A stretch of 64,000 nucleotides of DNA from Mycolicibacterium sp. S2-37 (GTDB taxonomy: Bacteria; Actinomycetota; Actinomycetes; Mycobacteriales; Mycobacteriaceae): positions 496,001 through 560,000 of the forward strand of contig NZ_JAFEVR010000004.1 in the NCBI RefSeq assembly GCF_017352375.1. Reading direction: 5' to 3'. A program made the translations under genes and the position numbers. Numbering within the stretch: the first letter of the stretch is position 1; each line of letters begins with the position of its first letter. Of this stretch, positions 7,238 to 17,009 are shown piece by piece. The notes under the pieces are model-generated. The model was not told the origin of the DNA. It made no database searches and was given only the letters and a program-made list of their open reading frames with translations.

Positions 7238-8803
7238 ATGCGTCAGCACCCCCCGCTCCGCCGGGCCCTCGGTCTGACGGCGGTCGCGCTGATCATCTCC
7301 GGCTGTGCGCCCATGCTGGCGGCCAATCCGCGTTACGCCACCGACAGCGGCGCCCGGCCCCAGGGCGAGGCGCCTCAGACACAGCAGCAGGACGGTCCGC
7401 CGGCCATCGAGGTCCCGAAGAACGACCTGTCGTGGCGCGAGTGCACGTCTGCGGTCTTCCGCGACGCGTCGGTGCCCGCGCCGGCCGGCGTGCGACTCGA
7501 CTGCGCGACCTACGACGCCGACCTCGATCCCATCGACGGCGCGACCGGCACGGTCAGCATCGGCGTGGTACGGGCCACGTCGCCGCGCACCCCGCCCGAG
7601 GCAGGTCCGCTGGTGATGACCACGGGCACCGACCTGCCGTCCTCCGTTCAGCTGCCGGTGTGGCTGGCACGCTCGAACGGTTCGGTGCTCGATCAGCGGC
7701 CCATCGTCGCGGTCGACCGGCGCGGTATCGGCATGTCCGGGGCGCTGGAGTGCCGGGATCTCTACGACCGGCAGGAGATGATCGAGCAGGCGCAGTTCGG
7801 CTACGGCGACGACCCGGTCGCCAACCTGGGCGCGGTCACCATGACGGCGACCACCAGCTGCACCGACACGATCGCCCCCGGCGACTCCGCATACGACAAC
7901 AGCCACGCCGCCGAAGACCTGGAACGGCTGCGCAGCACCTGGGACGTGCCTGCGCTCGCACTCCTCGGGATCGGCAACGGCGCCCAGGTCGCGCTGGCCT
8001 ACGCCGGCTCCCACCCGAACAAGGTGGCCCGGCTGGTGCTCGACTCGCCGCTGCCGCTGGCGATCGGCGCCGAGGCCGCGGCCGAACAGCGCGTCAAAGG
8101 TGAGCAGGCCGCCCTCGACGCCTTCGCCGCGCAGTGTGTGGCGGTCAACTGCCCGCTGGCCCCGGACCCCAAGGGCGCGGTCGACGCGCTGCTGAACGAG
8201 GCCCGCTCCGGCAACGGGCCGGGCGGCGCCTCGGTCTCCGCGGTCGCCGAGGCGATCTCGACGGCGCTGGCCTATCCCGACGGTGCGGGCGTCGCCAGCA
8301 CGAACGCGCTTGCCGGGACGCTGGCATCGGCCCGCGACGGCGACTCCGGCCCGCTGACCGCACTCATCGCCACCGCCGAGTCGTTGCGGCAGACCGACGG
8401 TCAATTCGTCAACTCCTGCAGCGACGCGCTCAACCGACCCACCCCCGACCGGGTGCGCGAACTCGTCGTGGCCTGGGGCAGGCAGTACCCGCAGTTCGGG
8501 GCCGTGGGCGCGCTCGACCTGGTCAAGTGCCTCAACTGGCCGAGCGGATCGGCGCCGCAGGAGCCCAAGGACCTCAAGATCCCGGTGCTGCTGCTCGGTG
8601 TGCAGAACGACCCCATTGTCGGCAACGAAGGCGTGGCGGCCGTCGCGGCGACGATCCTCAACGCGGGTGCGGCCAACAAGCGCGCGATGTGGCAGGGCAT
8701 CGGGCACGGAGCCAGCGTCTACTCGCCCTGCGCCCTCGCTCCGGTGGTCACCTACCTCGACACCGGCAAGGCGCCGGAGACCGACACGTACTGTCCGGCC
8801 TGA
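7238..8803 (+). CDS. exported lipoprotein of the TAP-like alpha/beta hydrolase family
   Basis: 521 residues. The signal peptide ends in a lipobox, LIISGC, with Cys23 as the lipidated residue. The chain has the tripartite aminopeptidase layout with the C-terminal TAP domain (GHGASVYSPC...YLDTGKAPETDTYC). The Asp (LLGVQNDPIV) and His (GIGHGAS) positions are present, but the elbow reads GIGNG (residues 244-248) where GxSxG is expected, so the nucleophile serine is missing. Relatives such as Hip1/CaeA are cell-wall proteases. ATG 7238 is supported by TACTGT at 7225-7230, a leaderless -10; GTG 7229 falls inside it. Position matches Rv2672. Confidence 0.82.
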   Translation: MRQHPPLRRALGLTAVALIISGCAPMLAANPRYATDSGARPQGEAPQTQQQDGPPAIEVPKNDLSWRECTSAVFRDASVPAPAGVRLDCATYDADLDPIDGATGTVSIGVVRATSPRTPPEAGPLVMTTGTDLPSSVQLPVWLARSNGSVLDQRPIVAVDRRGIGMSGALECRDLYDRQEMIEQAQFGYGDDPVANLGAVTMTATTSCTDTIAPGDSAYDNSHAAEDLERLRSTWDVPALALLGIGNGAQVALAYAGSHPNKVARLVLDSPLPLAIGAEAAAEQRVKGEQAALDAFAAQCVAVNCPLAPDPKGAVDALLNEARSGNGPGGASVSAVAEAISTALAYPDGAGVASTNALAGTLASARDGDSGPLTALIATAESLRQTDGQFVNSCSDALNRPTPDRVRELVVAWGRQYPQFGAVGALDLVKCLNWPSGSAPQEPKDLKIPVLLLGVQNDPIVGNEGVAAVAATILNAGAANKRAMWQGIGHGASVYSPCALAPVVTYLDTGKAPETDTYCPA

Positions 8804-8824
8804 CGGCTGACAAGATCGTCGCCG

Positions 8825-10135
8825 GTGTACGGTTCGCTCGTGGCGAGAGCAGACTCCCTCCCCGATCGCTTACGCTCCGGTCTGGCGGATGCCTTCCGGC
8901 CCCGCACATCCCCGCCGAGCATCGCGTCGGTGCTGCGCTCGGTGTTGTGGCCGATCGCGATCCTGTCGGTGATCCACCGCACCTTTGTGCTGGCGACCAA
9001 TGGCTTCATCACCGACGACTTCGGTCCCGTCTACCGGGCGGTGTCGAACCTGCGGCGGGGCCTGGACATCTACAACGAGCATTTCGAGCACGTCGACCCG
9101 CACTACCTCTACCCGCCGGGCGGCACCCTGCTGCTGTCGCCGTTCGGGTTCCTGCCGGAGGTCGCCTCCCGCAACTGGTATTTCACGCTGAACAGCGCCG
9201 CCACCGTGATCGCGGCATATCTGCTGCTGCGGCTGTTCAACTACACGCTGGCATCGGTGGCGGCGCCCGCACTGCTGCTGGCCATGTACTCGACCGAATC
9301 GGTCACCAACACACTGGTGTTCACCAACATCAACGGCTTCATGCTGCTGGCCGAGGTGCTGTTCTTCCGCTGGCTGCTCGACGGACGACGCGGCCACGAA
9401 TGGCTGGCGGGCGCGGCGATCGGGCTCGCCCTGGTGGTCAAACCCTCGCTGGCGCCACTGCTGTTGCTGCCGTTACTGAACCGCCAATGGCGGCCGCTGA
9501 TCACCGCGGTGGCGGTGCCCGTCGTGTTCAATGCCGTCGCCTGGCCGCTGCACACGGACCCAATGAACTTCATCACCCGCACCGTGCCCTACATCATGGG
9601 CACCCGCGACTACTTCAACAGCTCGATCCAGGGCAACGGCATCTACTACGGCCTGCCGCCCATGCTCATCCTCGGCCTGCGAATCCTGTTCCTGCTGTTG
9701 GCGATCGGCAGTCTCGTACTGCTGTACCGCTTCTACCGGACCCGCGACCCCCGGTTCTGGATGCTGACGTCGTCGGGGGTGCTGCTGACCGCGTCGTTCC
9801 TGGTGCTGTCACTGGGGCAGGCCTACTACTCGATGATGCTGTTCCCGTTCCTGATGACGGTGGTGCTACCGAACTCCGTCCTGCGCAACTGGCCGGCCTG
9901 GCTTGCGGTGTACGGCTTCATGACGATGGACCGTTGGCTGATGTGGCAGTGGCCCACCACCGGCCGTTTCCTGGAGTACATGAAGGTCACCTATGGCTGG
10001 TCGCTGATGCTCGTGGTGGTGTTCTCGGTGCTGTACTTCCGGTATCTCGACGCCAAGGCCGACGGCCGCCTGGCTGACGGCATCGATCCGCCGTGGCTGA
10101 CGCGCCCGCGCGAGCGCGCTAGCGTGGAAACATGA
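8825..10135 (+). CDS. aftC: alpha-(1->3)-arabinofuranosyltransferase AftC
   Basis: 436 residues with about ten membrane segments. It belongs to the polyprenyl-phosphate-dependent GT-C fold (GT87). The first extracytoplasmic loop has the acidic pair in NGFITDDFGPVYRAV, and the region YNEHFEHVDPHYLYPPGGTLL is strongly conserved in mycobacteria. AftC adds alpha-1,3 branches to arabinan of arabinogalactan and lipoarabinomannan, using decaprenyl-phosphoryl-arabinose. The protein matches Rv2673 closely from its start (MYGSLV, GTG at 8825) to its end. It overlaps msrB by 4 nt (ATGA). Confidence 0.95.
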   Translation: MYGSLVARADSLPDRLRSGLADAFRPRTSPPSIASVLRSVLWPIAILSVIHRTFVLATNGFITDDFGPVYRAVSNLRRGLDIYNEHFEHVDPHYLYPPGGTLLLSPFGFLPEVASRNWYFTLNSAATVIAAYLLLRLFNYTLASVAAPALLLAMYSTESVTNTLVFTNINGFMLLAEVLFFRWLLDGRRGHEWLAGAAIGLALVVKPSLAPLLLLPLLNRQWRPLITAVAVPVVFNAVAWPLHTDPMNFITRTVPYIMGTRDYFNSSIQGNGIYYGLPPMLILGLRILFLLLAIGSLVLLYRFYRTRDPRFWMLTSSGVLLTASFLVLSLGQAYYSMMLFPFLMTVVLPNSVLRNWPAWLAVYGFMTMDRWLMWQWPTTGRFLEYMKVTYGWSLMLVVVFSVLYFRYLDAKADGRLADGIDPPWLTRPRERASVET

Positions 10136-10554
10136 CAACGAATGTGCCGGAGCCCAAGCTGGCGCTGACCGACGACGAGTGGCGCAAGAAGCTCAGCCCC
10201 GAGGAGTTCCACGTCCTTCGCGAAGCGGGCACCGAGCGACCGTTCGTCGGCGAGTACACCGACACCAAGACCGAGGGCGTATACCAGTGCCGGGCCTGCG
10301 GAGCCGAGCTGTTCCGCAGCACCGAGAAGTTCGAATCCCACTGCGGCTGGCCGTCGTTCTTCGACCCCGCCGACTCCGACGCGGTCATCCTTCGCTCGGA
10401 CGACACGCTGGGCATGCACCGCGTCGAGGTGCTGTGCGCCAACTGCCACAGCCACCTCGGACACGTCTTCTCCGGCGAGGGCTATCCGACGCCGACCGAT
10501 CAGCGCTACTGCATCAACTCGATCTCACTGCGGCTGGTGCCGGCGCACGGCTAG
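10132..10554 (+). CDS. msrB: peptide-methionine (R)-S-oxide reductase MsrB
   Basis: 140 residues. It reduces methionine-R-sulfoxide in proteins. Two CxxC pairs (Cys53/56 and Cys102/105) bind the structural zinc, Cys127 in RYCINS is catalytic, and Cys71 in CGWPSF is the usual resolving cysteine. No signal peptide, so it is cytoplasmic. It is translationally coupled to aftC by a 4-nt overlap. Its last 41 nt overlap the convergent GGDEF-EAL gene. Confidence 0.95.
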   Translation: MTTNVPEPKLALTDDEWRKKLSPEEFHVLREAGTERPFVGEYTDTKTEGVYQCRACGAELFRSTEKFESHCGWPSFFDPADSDAVILRSDDTLGMHRVEVLCANCHSHLGHVFSGEGYPTPTDQRYCINSISLRLVPAHG

Positions 10555-12844
10555 CCTCTGCCCGCAGCAGCGCCAGCATCGCCGAGGGGCTCAGCGGCGG
10601 ACTGTAGTGAAAGCCCTGGGCCACATCGCACTGGTAGGCGCGTAACCGGTCGGCGGTCTCGGCGTTCTCCACCCCCTCGGCGACGGTGGTCAGCCCGAGA
10701 ACGTGTGCCAGACCGACCACCGCCCGCACGATCACCGCGGCTCGGGCGTCCCAGATGATCGGGCCGATGAAGCCCCGGTCGAGTTTCACCTCGTCGATCG
10801 GCAACTCGCGCAGATAGCTCAACGCGGAGTAGCCGCTGCCGAAGTCGTCGATCGCCACCCGCACCCCGTGGTCACGCAGCTGCTGCAGGACGACGCAGGT
10901 CCGTCTGATGTCAGACAGGAACAGGTCTTCGGTGATCTCCACGGTCAGCGCCGAACCGGGCAGATTGCGGGCGGCCAACGCGCTGCTGATCCGCCCTGAG
11001 AGCTCCAGATCGGCCACCGACGGCGCGAACAGGTTGACCGCGACGGGCACCAGCAGCCCCTGCGCCGCCCACTCGGCGGCGTCGTCGAGGGCCTTGCCGA
11101 GTGCCAGATCGGTGACCGCGCCCATCAGACCGTGACGGCGGACCAGTGGCAGGAATTCCCCCGGCCCGAGCAGGCCGTGGCTCGCGTGCGGCCAGCGCAG
11201 CAGCGCCTCGGCTCCGACGACCTCGGAGGTCGCCAGGTCGAATTTGGGTTGGTACACCAGCGTCAGCTCGCCGTGGTCGATGGCCTGACGGAGTTCACCG
11301 AGCAACTGCACCGCGGCCACGCCGCCGCCCTTACCGTCGCCGCGGGCGGCCGGAATCAGACCGGACATGTCGGGATAGACCAGCGCCATCTCCGGGGTGA
11401 ACTCGTGCACACCCTCCGTGCGGGCGCGCTTGGCGACGTACATGGCCGCATCGGCGCGTTTGAACAGCTCGTTTCCCGAAACCCCCGGATCGTCGTCCCC
11501 GGCGACCGCGAGCCCGATGCTCGGCCGCATCAGCAGGTTGTGCCCGTCGAGGACGAACGGTACGTCGAACGCCTCGACGACGCGGTGCGCCACATCGCTG
11601 GAGCGGTCCACGTGATCCTCGAGCAGTACCGCGAACTCGTCACCGCCCTGCCGGGCCACCGTGTCACCCGGCCGGACACAGCTCTGCAGCCGCTCGCCGA
11701 CCTTGACCAGGAGTTCATTGCCCGCGCTGTGGCCCAGGCTGTCGTTGACCACCTTGAAGTCGTTCAGGTCCAGGGACAGCACCGCGACCGACCGGCCGTC
11801 GCGTTGGCGCAGGAGGATCGCATGGGCGAGCCGATCGTTGAACAGTGTGCTGTTGGCCAGACCGGTGAGCGGATCACGCAGCGCCTGCTCGGCCACCGTG
11901 CTCAGCAGCCTGCGGTTCTCCCAGGAGGCGAGCGTCTGCCGGATACAGATGGCGAACAGCACCCCCAGCACGATCGCCCGCAGCAGACCGTCGAGTTCGA
12001 CCACGGACGCGACCGACCCACCGATGAGCAAGGGCAGGTACGGCAGCCAGATCGATATCTGGGTGGGCACCTGCGAGGGATTCTCCACCTCGGCAGGCGG
12101 TTGCCGGCTCAGCAGCGCCGCCGCCCCGAACACCACCGCGCCGGCCATCCAGCCCAGGTCGACCGCATGGCCGGAGACGTAGCTGTCATGAGTGGTCAGC
12201 CATGCGAAGCCGCTGTCGGACACCGTGACGAGCAGCATCGCGCAGGTGAGCAGGGCCAGCGGCAGGCGGCGTGCAGCATCGGCCCGGACCAGCACCAGCA
12301 GCGCGATGGCGACGATCATCAGATCCGACACCGGATAGAACAGGGCGACCGCGAGCGCGAACGCGTCCTCTCGGTTCGCGGCGTACACCTCGTCCAGTGC
12401 CGTCACCCATGACAGCAAGAGCAGCGACAACGCCACGATCAGCCCGTCGAGGAAGATCCGGAGCCGGGATTGTCCCGGCGATCGGACCGGCATCTGCAGG
12501 AGCGCGAGACAACCGAAGACCGGGAACATCGTGTACGCGACGTCGGCGGGCGACGGGAACGGGTCCTCGTGACTGACCAGCTCGTAGAACGCCCACATCG
12601 CCTCGCCGACGGCCCACCCACCGAGCGCGATGGACCAGCACACCCACGCGCTGCGCCACCGTCCTCTGCTCGCCTTCGCGGCAACCGCCGCGCAGACCGC
12701 CGCAAATCCCGACAGCAGGATGATTCCGATGTTGGCGACGAGGACCGTTTCGGGCAGCTCGCCGATCAACCACACCGCGAGGACGAACAGCACGACCAAC
12801 GACGTGGCCACCGCCACCCGGGGCTTACCGTGAAGTACAGCCAC
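10514..12844 (-). CDS. membrane GGDEF-EAL cyclic-di-GMP turnover protein
   Basis: 776 residues from GTG 12844, which follows GGAGG by 4 nt; the frame runs open to a TTG at 12925. The first ~300 residues hold about nine or ten membrane segments of MASE-like type. Then comes a diguanylate cyclase domain with intact GGDEF (residues 400-404) and an EAL phosphodiesterase domain with intact EAL (546-548), DDFGSGYSALSYL, KLD and AEGVE motifs. Both activities look possible. The tail overlaps msrB by 41 nt on the opposite strand. It is not at this place in the M. tuberculosis order I recall, so it is probably an insertion. Confidence 0.88.
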   Translation of the reverse strand: MAVLHGKPRVAVATSLVVLFVLAVWLIGELPETVLVANIGIILLSGFAAVCAAVAAKASRGRWRSAWVCWSIALGGWAVGEAMWAFYELVSHEDPFPSPADVAYTMFPVFGCLALLQMPVRSPGQSRLRIFLDGLIVALSLLLLSWVTALDEVYAANREDAFALAVALFYPVSDLMIVAIALLVLVRADAARRLPLALLTCAMLLVTVSDSGFAWLTTHDSYVSGHAVDLGWMAGAVVFGAAALLSRQPPAEVENPSQVPTQISIWLPYLPLLIGGSVASVVELDGLLRAIVLGVLFAICIRQTLASWENRRLLSTVAEQALRDPLTGLANSTLFNDRLAHAILLRQRDGRSVAVLSLDLNDFKVVNDSLGHSAGNELLVKVGERLQSCVRPGDTVARQGGDEFAVLLEDHVDRSSDVAHRVVEAFDVPFVLDGHNLLMRPSIGLAVAGDDDPGVSGNELFKRADAAMYVAKRARTEGVHEFTPEMALVYPDMSGLIPAARGDGKGGGVAAVQLLGELRQAIDHGELTLVYQPKFDLATSEVVGAEALLRWPHASHGLLGPGEFLPLVRRHGLMGAVTDLALGKALDDAAEWAAQGLLVPVAVNLFAPSVADLELSGRISSALAARNLPGSALTVEITEDLFLSDIRRTCVVLQQLRDHGVRVAIDDFGSGYSALSYLRELPIDEVKLDRGFIGPIIWDARAAVIVRAVVGLAHVLGLTTVAEGVENAETADRLRAYQCDVAQGFHYSPPLSPSAMLALLRAEASRAPAPAAVRSS

Positions 12845-12979
12845 CCCGCCTCCGCACGTGTTCGATGCCCGCACGGACTGACTCCCGCAGGGCGATCGGT
12901 TCGTGTTGTGCCGCGAACCTAGCAAAGATTCGCGCCGCTGACCCCGGAACCACCGCCGCGCCGGGAATGCCGGCGGACG

Positions 12980-13291
12980 CTAGGCGGGGTAAACGGCGAA
13001 CTCCGCGCGATCCTCGGTGTCGGCGACGCACTGAAACAGCAGCGGCGCGGTCATCGCGGTCCCGGAGTAGCAGGTGAAAGGGCCGATCACCTGGTATTTG
13101 TCGCCCATGACGTTGTACTGCACCGCGAAATCGGACGCGGTGATGCAGTCGATGTCGCCGGCGGTGATCTCGATGACCTGCCCGAAGCGCGGTGCACAGC
13201 GCTCACTGTCCGGTGCCTGCGCCAGGCCGCTCGGAGCCGCTGCGAGCGCACCGAGCGACATCGCGACGGCCAGCAGGGCCGCTGTCCTCAT
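12980..13291 (-). CDS. small secreted protein with four cysteines
   Basis: 103 residues. A signal peptide (MRTAALLAVAMSLGALAAAPSGLAQA) precedes a short mature chain with Cys in ERCAPRF, IDCITAS, FTCYSGT and FQCVADT, probably two disulfides. The middle motif GDIDCITASDFAVQYNVMGDKYQ looks like a family signature of small mycobacterial exported proteins, but I cannot name it. The ATG at 13291 puts the basic start directly before the hydrophobic segment; an upstream in-frame start at 13318 would add nine residues. Confidence 0.65.
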   Translation of the reverse strand: MRTAALLAVAMSLGALAAAPSGLAQAPDSERCAPRFGQVIEITAGDIDCITASDFAVQYNVMGDKYQVIGPFTCYSGTAMTAPLLFQCVADTEDRAEFAVYPA

Positions 13292-13331
13292 GACCCCATG
13301 ATGACCGAGCGGCGCCACCGCCGCGGCAGAT

Positions 13332-14036
13332 TCAGGGCAGGCGCTCGATCAACTGCTCGACGCCGACGCGGGGCCCGGTGAAGAACGGCGTCTCCTCACG
13401 GACGTGCCTGCGCGCATCGGTGGCCCGCAGATCCCGCATGAGGTCGACGATGCGGTGCAACTCCGGCGCCTCGAACGCCAGGATCCACTCGTAATCGCCC
13501 AGGGCGAACGACGGCACCGTGTTGGCGCGCACGTCCTTGTAACCGCGCGCGGCCATGCCGTGTTCGGACAGCATCCGGCGGCGTTCGTCGTCGGGTAGCA
13601 GATACCAGTCCAATGAGCGCACGAACGGATAGACGCAGATGTAGTTGCCCGCCTCCTCGCCGGCAAGGAACGCCGGGATGTGGCTCTTGTTGAACTCGGC
13701 CGGGCGGTGCAGCGCGACGTTGCTCCACACCGGCGTACTGGCCCGGCCCAACGCGGTGGTCCGCCGGAGATCGGAGTAGGTGGCCTGCAGCGCCTCGACG
13801 TTGTCGGCGTGGGTCCACATCATGTAGTCGGCATCGGCACGCAGCCCCGCCACGTCGTAGACGCCGCGCACTACCACGCCGCGCTCCTCCTGCTGTTTGA
13901 GGAACGTCGCGGTCTCGTCGACGACGGCCGCACGCGCCTCCTCCCCGTAACCCAGTTCGCCTGGCCGCACAGCGAACACGGAGAACATCAGGTAGCGGAT
14001 CTGGGAGTTGAGAGCGTCGAAGTCGAGCTTGGCCAT
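13332..14036 (-). CDS. hemQ: coproheme decarboxylase HemQ/ChdC
   Basis: 234 residues of the chlorite-dismutase-like family. In the coproporphyrin-dependent pathway this enzyme oxidatively decarboxylates iron-coproporphyrin III to haem b. Tyr136 in [17 protein letters not shown] is in the place of the catalytic tyrosine, and His159 in [10 protein letters not shown] fits the proximal haem ligand (assignment by motif). The start at 14036 ([10 protein letters not shown]) matches the family. It is the last gene of hemE-hemY-hemQ, 5 nt after hemY, and corresponds to Rv2676c. Confidence 0.92.
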   Translation of the reverse strand: MAKLDFDALNSQIRYLMFSVFAVRPGELGYGEEARAAVVDETATFLKQQEERGVVVRGVYDVAGLRADADYMMWTHADNVEALQATYSDLRRTTALGRASTPVWSNVALHRPAEFNKSHIPAFLAGEEAGNYICVYPFVRSLDWYLLPDDERRRMLSEHGMAARGYKDVRANTVPSFALGDYEWILAFEAPELHRIVDLMRDLRATDARRHVREETPFFTGPRVGVEQLIERLP

Positions 14037-14041
14037 GGCTC

Positions 14042-15397
14042 CTATCGTGCCACGCCCGACGTGGCCAGCGATGCGACCGCCCTTGCCGCGGATGCCACGC
14101 AGGCCGGCACCCCGATCCCGTCGAGGTATCCGCCCGCCACTTCGACCGCGGGCGGCAGGCCGGCCCTGAGTTCGGCGACCAGATCGGCGTGGCCGGGACC
14201 GTACTGCGGCATCGCGTCGAGCCACCGGTGCACGTGGTGGTCAACCGGTTCGGCGTCGATGCCGAAGACGGCGGCCAGATCCTCGACCGCCCAGGTGAGC
14301 AGGTCTTCGTCTCCGGTGTTGCGGGCCAGTTGGTCGCCGAACCGGCCGTAGGACAGCCGCAGCAGCTCGACGTTGCCGCGCGGCCCCCATTTGCGTGACG
14401 ACAACGTTATCGCCTTGGCCCGCAACCGTTCTCCGCTGGCGACCAGCACGCCGGACTGGGCGGGCAGCGGGGTGCCGCCCGGCAGTGCGAGCGCAACGAC
14501 CGCGGCGGACGCCACCGCGATCCGGCGGGCGGCGGCAGCGGTGCCGGGCGCGAGGTGCTCGATCAGGCGCGGCAGACGCGGAGCGGGGACGGCCAGCACC
14601 ACGGCATCGGCGGGGTGGCGGCCACCCTCGTCGTCGAGGACCTCGAAGCCGGTCGCGGTGCGGTCGACGCGGTCGGCGCCCACCTGTACCCACTGGATGC
14701 GAGCCTGGTCACGCAGCGCGTCGAGGAGCACGGTGTAGCCGCCGTCGACCGCACCGAACACCGAGCCGGTCGCCGGCGGCGGCAGCGCCGCGCGCACGGC
14801 GTCGGTGAGGTTGCGGGCGCCGCGGTCCAGGGCCGTGGCCAGGGTCGGGGCGGCCGCACGCAGACCGATCGTCGCGGCCGATCCGGCGTACACGCCGGCC
14901 AGCAGGGGGTCGACCGAGCGGGCCACCACCTGCTCACCGAAGCGGTCGCCGACCAGGGTGGCCACCGTCGGGTCGGCACCGGGGCGCCAGGACAGTGGCC
15001 GGGTGCGTTCGTCGGCGATCCATGCGACCGTCGCATCGTCGACCAGTCCGGCCACCGACGACGCCTGCGCGGGGATGCCCTGCAGCGTGCCCTGCGGCAT
15101 CGCATGCAGTCGGCCGCGGCTGTAGATCAGCGGCCGCACACCGGTCGTGCCGACCTGCCGGCCCGCGAGGCCGAGTTCGGCCAGCAACGCGGGGACCTCG
15201 GGGCGCCGGGCGACGAACGCCTCGGCCCCGACGTCGAACCACTGGCCGCCGACGCGTTCGGTCCGCAGCACTCCCCCGAGCCGGTCGGCGGGATCGAGCA
15301 CGGTGATCGTCGCGTCGGGACCGGCCGTCACCCGCAGCCGGTACGCCGCGGCCAGCCCCGAGATCCCGCCCCCGACAACGCAATACGTGCGTTTCAC
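14042..15397 (-). CDS. hemY: coproporphyrinogen III / protoporphyrinogen oxidase HemY
   Basis: 451 residues. An FAD-binding Rossmann motif, [15 protein letters not shown], opens the protein, followed by the amine-oxidase-like motif [24 protein letters not shown]. In actinobacteria this HemY type oxidises coproporphyrinogen III to coproporphyrin III (CgoX) rather than serving the classical protoporphyrin route, which agrees with the adjacent hemQ. The GTG at 15397 overlaps the hemE stop by 4 nt (GTGA). Corresponds to Rv2677c. Confidence 0.93.
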   Translation of the reverse strand: MKRTYCVVGGGISGLAAAYRLRVTAGPDATITVLDPADRLGGVLRTERVGGQWFDVGAEAFVARRPEVPALLAELGLAGRQVGTTGVRPLIYSRGRLHAMPQGTLQGIPAQASSVAGLVDDATVAWIADERTRPLSWRPGADPTVATLVGDRFGEQVVARSVDPLLAGVYAGSAATIGLRAAAPTLATALDRGARNLTDAVRAALPPPATGSVFGAVDGGYTVLLDALRDQARIQWVQVGADRVDRTATGFEVLDDEGGRHPADAVVLAVPAPRLPRLIEHLAPGTAAAARRIAVASAAVVALALPGGTPLPAQSGVLVASGERLRAKAITLSSRKWGPRGNVELLRLSYGRFGDQLARNTGDEDLLTWAVEDLAAVFGIDAEPVDHHVHRWLDAMPQYGPGHADLVAELRAGLPPAVEVAGGYLDGIGVPACVASAARAVASLATSGVAR

Positions 15398-16449
15398 AGC
15401 GAGTGCACCAGCTCGACCGCCGCGGTGATGATCTCCGGGTCGGTCGCGGGCAGCACCCCGTGTCCGAGGTTGAACACGTGACCTGCGGCGCCGGCGTCCA
15501 CGGCGCGGCGGCCGTCCTCGACGACGGCACGCACGGCCTGCTCGACCACCGGCCAGCCGGCCAGCATCACGACCGGGTCCAGGTTGCCCTGCAGCGCCGT
15601 GCCCGGGCGCACGCGACCCGCCGCGTCGGTGAGCGAGGTCCGCCAGTCGACACCCACCACGTGCGGCCCGGCCTCCGACATCGCGCCGAGCAGTTCGGCG
15701 GTGCCGACACCGAAGTGCGTCATCGGCACGCCTGCGGGCGCCAGCTCGGCGAACACCCGGGCGCTGTGGGGCAGAACGTGGGTGCGGTAGTCGGCCAGCG
15801 ACAGGGTGCCGGCCCAGGAGTCGAACAGTTGCAGCGCGTCGACGCCCGCGTCGACCTGGGTCTGCAGAAACCCGATCGTCACGTCGGTCAGGGCGCTCAT
15901 CAGCGCGTGCCACGTGTGCGGCTCGCCGAACATCATCGCCTTGGTCCGCTCATGGTGCTTGCTCGGCCCACCCTCCACCAGGTAGGACGCCAGCGTGAAC
16001 GGGGCGCCGGCGAAACCGATCAGCGGGACGTCGCCGAGGGCCCGGGTCAGCATCCCGACCGCGGCCGCGACGGGTGCCACCTGCTCGCGGTCCAGCGGGT
16101 TGATCGCGGCCACATCGGCAGCGGTCCGCACCGGATGCTCGATCACCGGCCCGACGTCGGGCACGATGTCCAACGCGATCCCGGCGGCCCGGAGCGGGAC
16201 GACGATGTCGGAGAACAAGATCGCGGCGTCCACGTCGTGCCTGCGGACCGGCTGCAGCGTGATCTCGGTGATCAGGTCGGCGTCGAAGCAGGCCTGCATC
16301 ATCGTGTTGCGAGCCCGCAGCGCCCGGTACTCCGGCAGCGACCGGCCGGCCTGCCGCATGAACCACACCGGGACCCGGTGGGGTTTGCGACCGCGCGCGG
16401 CGGCGAGGTACGGCGATTCGGGCAGTTCACGACGGCTGTTCATCGGCAT
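15394..16449 (-). CDS. hemE: uroporphyrinogen decarboxylase HemE
   Basis: 351 residues. It removes four carboxyl groups from uroporphyrinogen III to give coproporphyrinogen III in the cytoplasm. Signature stretches are [15 protein letters not shown] near residue 30, [30 protein letters not shown] and the C-terminal [17 protein letters not shown] 16449 is followed two codons later by another ATG at 16443; either could start. First gene of the haem operon; an intrinsic terminator at 16498-16532 separates it from the small gene upstream. Corresponds to Rv2678c. Confidence 0.95.
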   Translation of the reverse strand: MPMNSRRELPESPYLAAARGRKPHRVPVWFMRQAGRSLPEYRALRARNTMMQACFDADLITEITLQPVRRHDVDAAILFSDIVVPLRAAGIALDIVPDVGPVIEHPVRTAADVAAINPLDREQVAPVAAAVGMLTRALGDVPLIGFAGAPFTLASYLVEGGPSKHHERTKAMMFGEPHTWHALMSALTDVTIGFLQTQVDAGVDALQLFDSWAGTLSLADYRTHVLPHSARVFAELAPAGVPMTHFGVGTAELLGAMSEAGPHVVGVDWRTSLTDAAGRVRPGTALQGNLDPVVMLAGWPVVEQAVRAVVEDGRRAVDAGAAGHVFNLGHGVLPATDPEIITAAVELVHSL

Positions 16450-16497
16450 CAATGCTGCCACGCCGAGCACGGTGGTTCCCCCGGTGTCCACGGCGCG

Positions 16498-16532
16498 AAA
16501 GAGGGGCGCCCCGGTGGGGGCGCCCCTCTTTT
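16498..16532 (-). terminator. strong intrinsic terminator
   Basis: A 15-bp perfect stem (AAAGAGGGGCGCCCC with its complement) closes on a 4-nt loop (GGTG) and is flanked by A and T runs, so it could work in both directions. On the minus strand it lies 12 nt after the stop of the small secreted gene at 16545 and before hemE, so it should end that transcript and insulate the haem operon. Confidence 0.85.
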
Positions 16533-16544
16533 CGATGGTGTGGC

Positions 16545-16793
16545 TCAACGGGTGGTGACGTACATGACGCGGTCCTCGTTGTCGTAACGCACCGACACGA
16601 TGCTCGCCTGATCTAGCGGCTTGTTCATGCCCTGCTGGGTGACCCGCACGGCGTAGCCGCGATCGTCGAGCTGAGAGATCACGTCGGCGGCGCTGCCGGC
16701 ACCGGACGGGGCGGCCACGGCGGGGGCGGCCAGGCCGATGACGGCGGTGGCGAGGGCTCCGGCGGTGATGGTGGCGAATCCGAAAGCGTTCAT
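16545..16793 (-). CDS. small secreted mycobacterial protein
   Basis: 82 residues. A clear signal peptide ([27 protein letters not shown]) precedes a compact domain of about 55 residues including [22 protein letters not shown] and ending [18 protein letters not shown]. This is a recognisable class of tiny exported mycobacterial proteins of unknown function. The ATG at 16793 has AGAGG upstream. It sits between hemE and DUF3000, where M. tuberculosis carries echA15 as I recall, so the junction is variable. Confidence 0.72.
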   Translation of the reverse strand: MNAFGFATITAGALATAVIGLAAPAVAAPSGAGSAADVISQLDDRGYAVRVTQQGMNKPLDQASIVSVRYDNEDRVMYVTTR

Positions 16794-16996
16794 TTCTCTG
16801 CCTCTTTGTCTGGTGAAGTTTTTCTCTTCTGATCCGGTCAACCAGCAGGTCAGAGGCATTCATCCCGCTGGCAGTGATTGACCGCGCGCTGGCAGAAAGT
16901 GATCGCCCGGAGTGCGCGGAGCCGGTCATACACGCTCGCTGATCACGCTCGGCTGCATGGTTCGGCGCGCCTGCGCCGACGTGCGGCGGAATGGTC

Positions 16997-17002
16997 TAGC
17001 GT
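16997..17002 (+). promoter_or_regulatory. -10 element for leaderless DUF3000 gene
   Basis: TAGCGT lies 7 nt before GTG 17010 and fits TANNNT. No ribosome site precedes the GTG, so the mRNA probably starts at the codon itself. Confidence 0.5.
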
Positions 17003-17009
17003 CGTCGGC

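Noticed and set aside
6437..8707. 756-codon minus-strand open frame opposite ribD and the hydrolase
   Set aside because: Both plus-strand genes are clear family members; the antisense frame is rich in Arg/Gly/His with no domain, as expected from third-position GC bias.
11132..12412. 426-codon plus-strand frame opposite the GGDEF-EAL gene
   Set aside because: Low-complexity Arg/Gln/His-rich sequence complementary to an intact two-domain protein.
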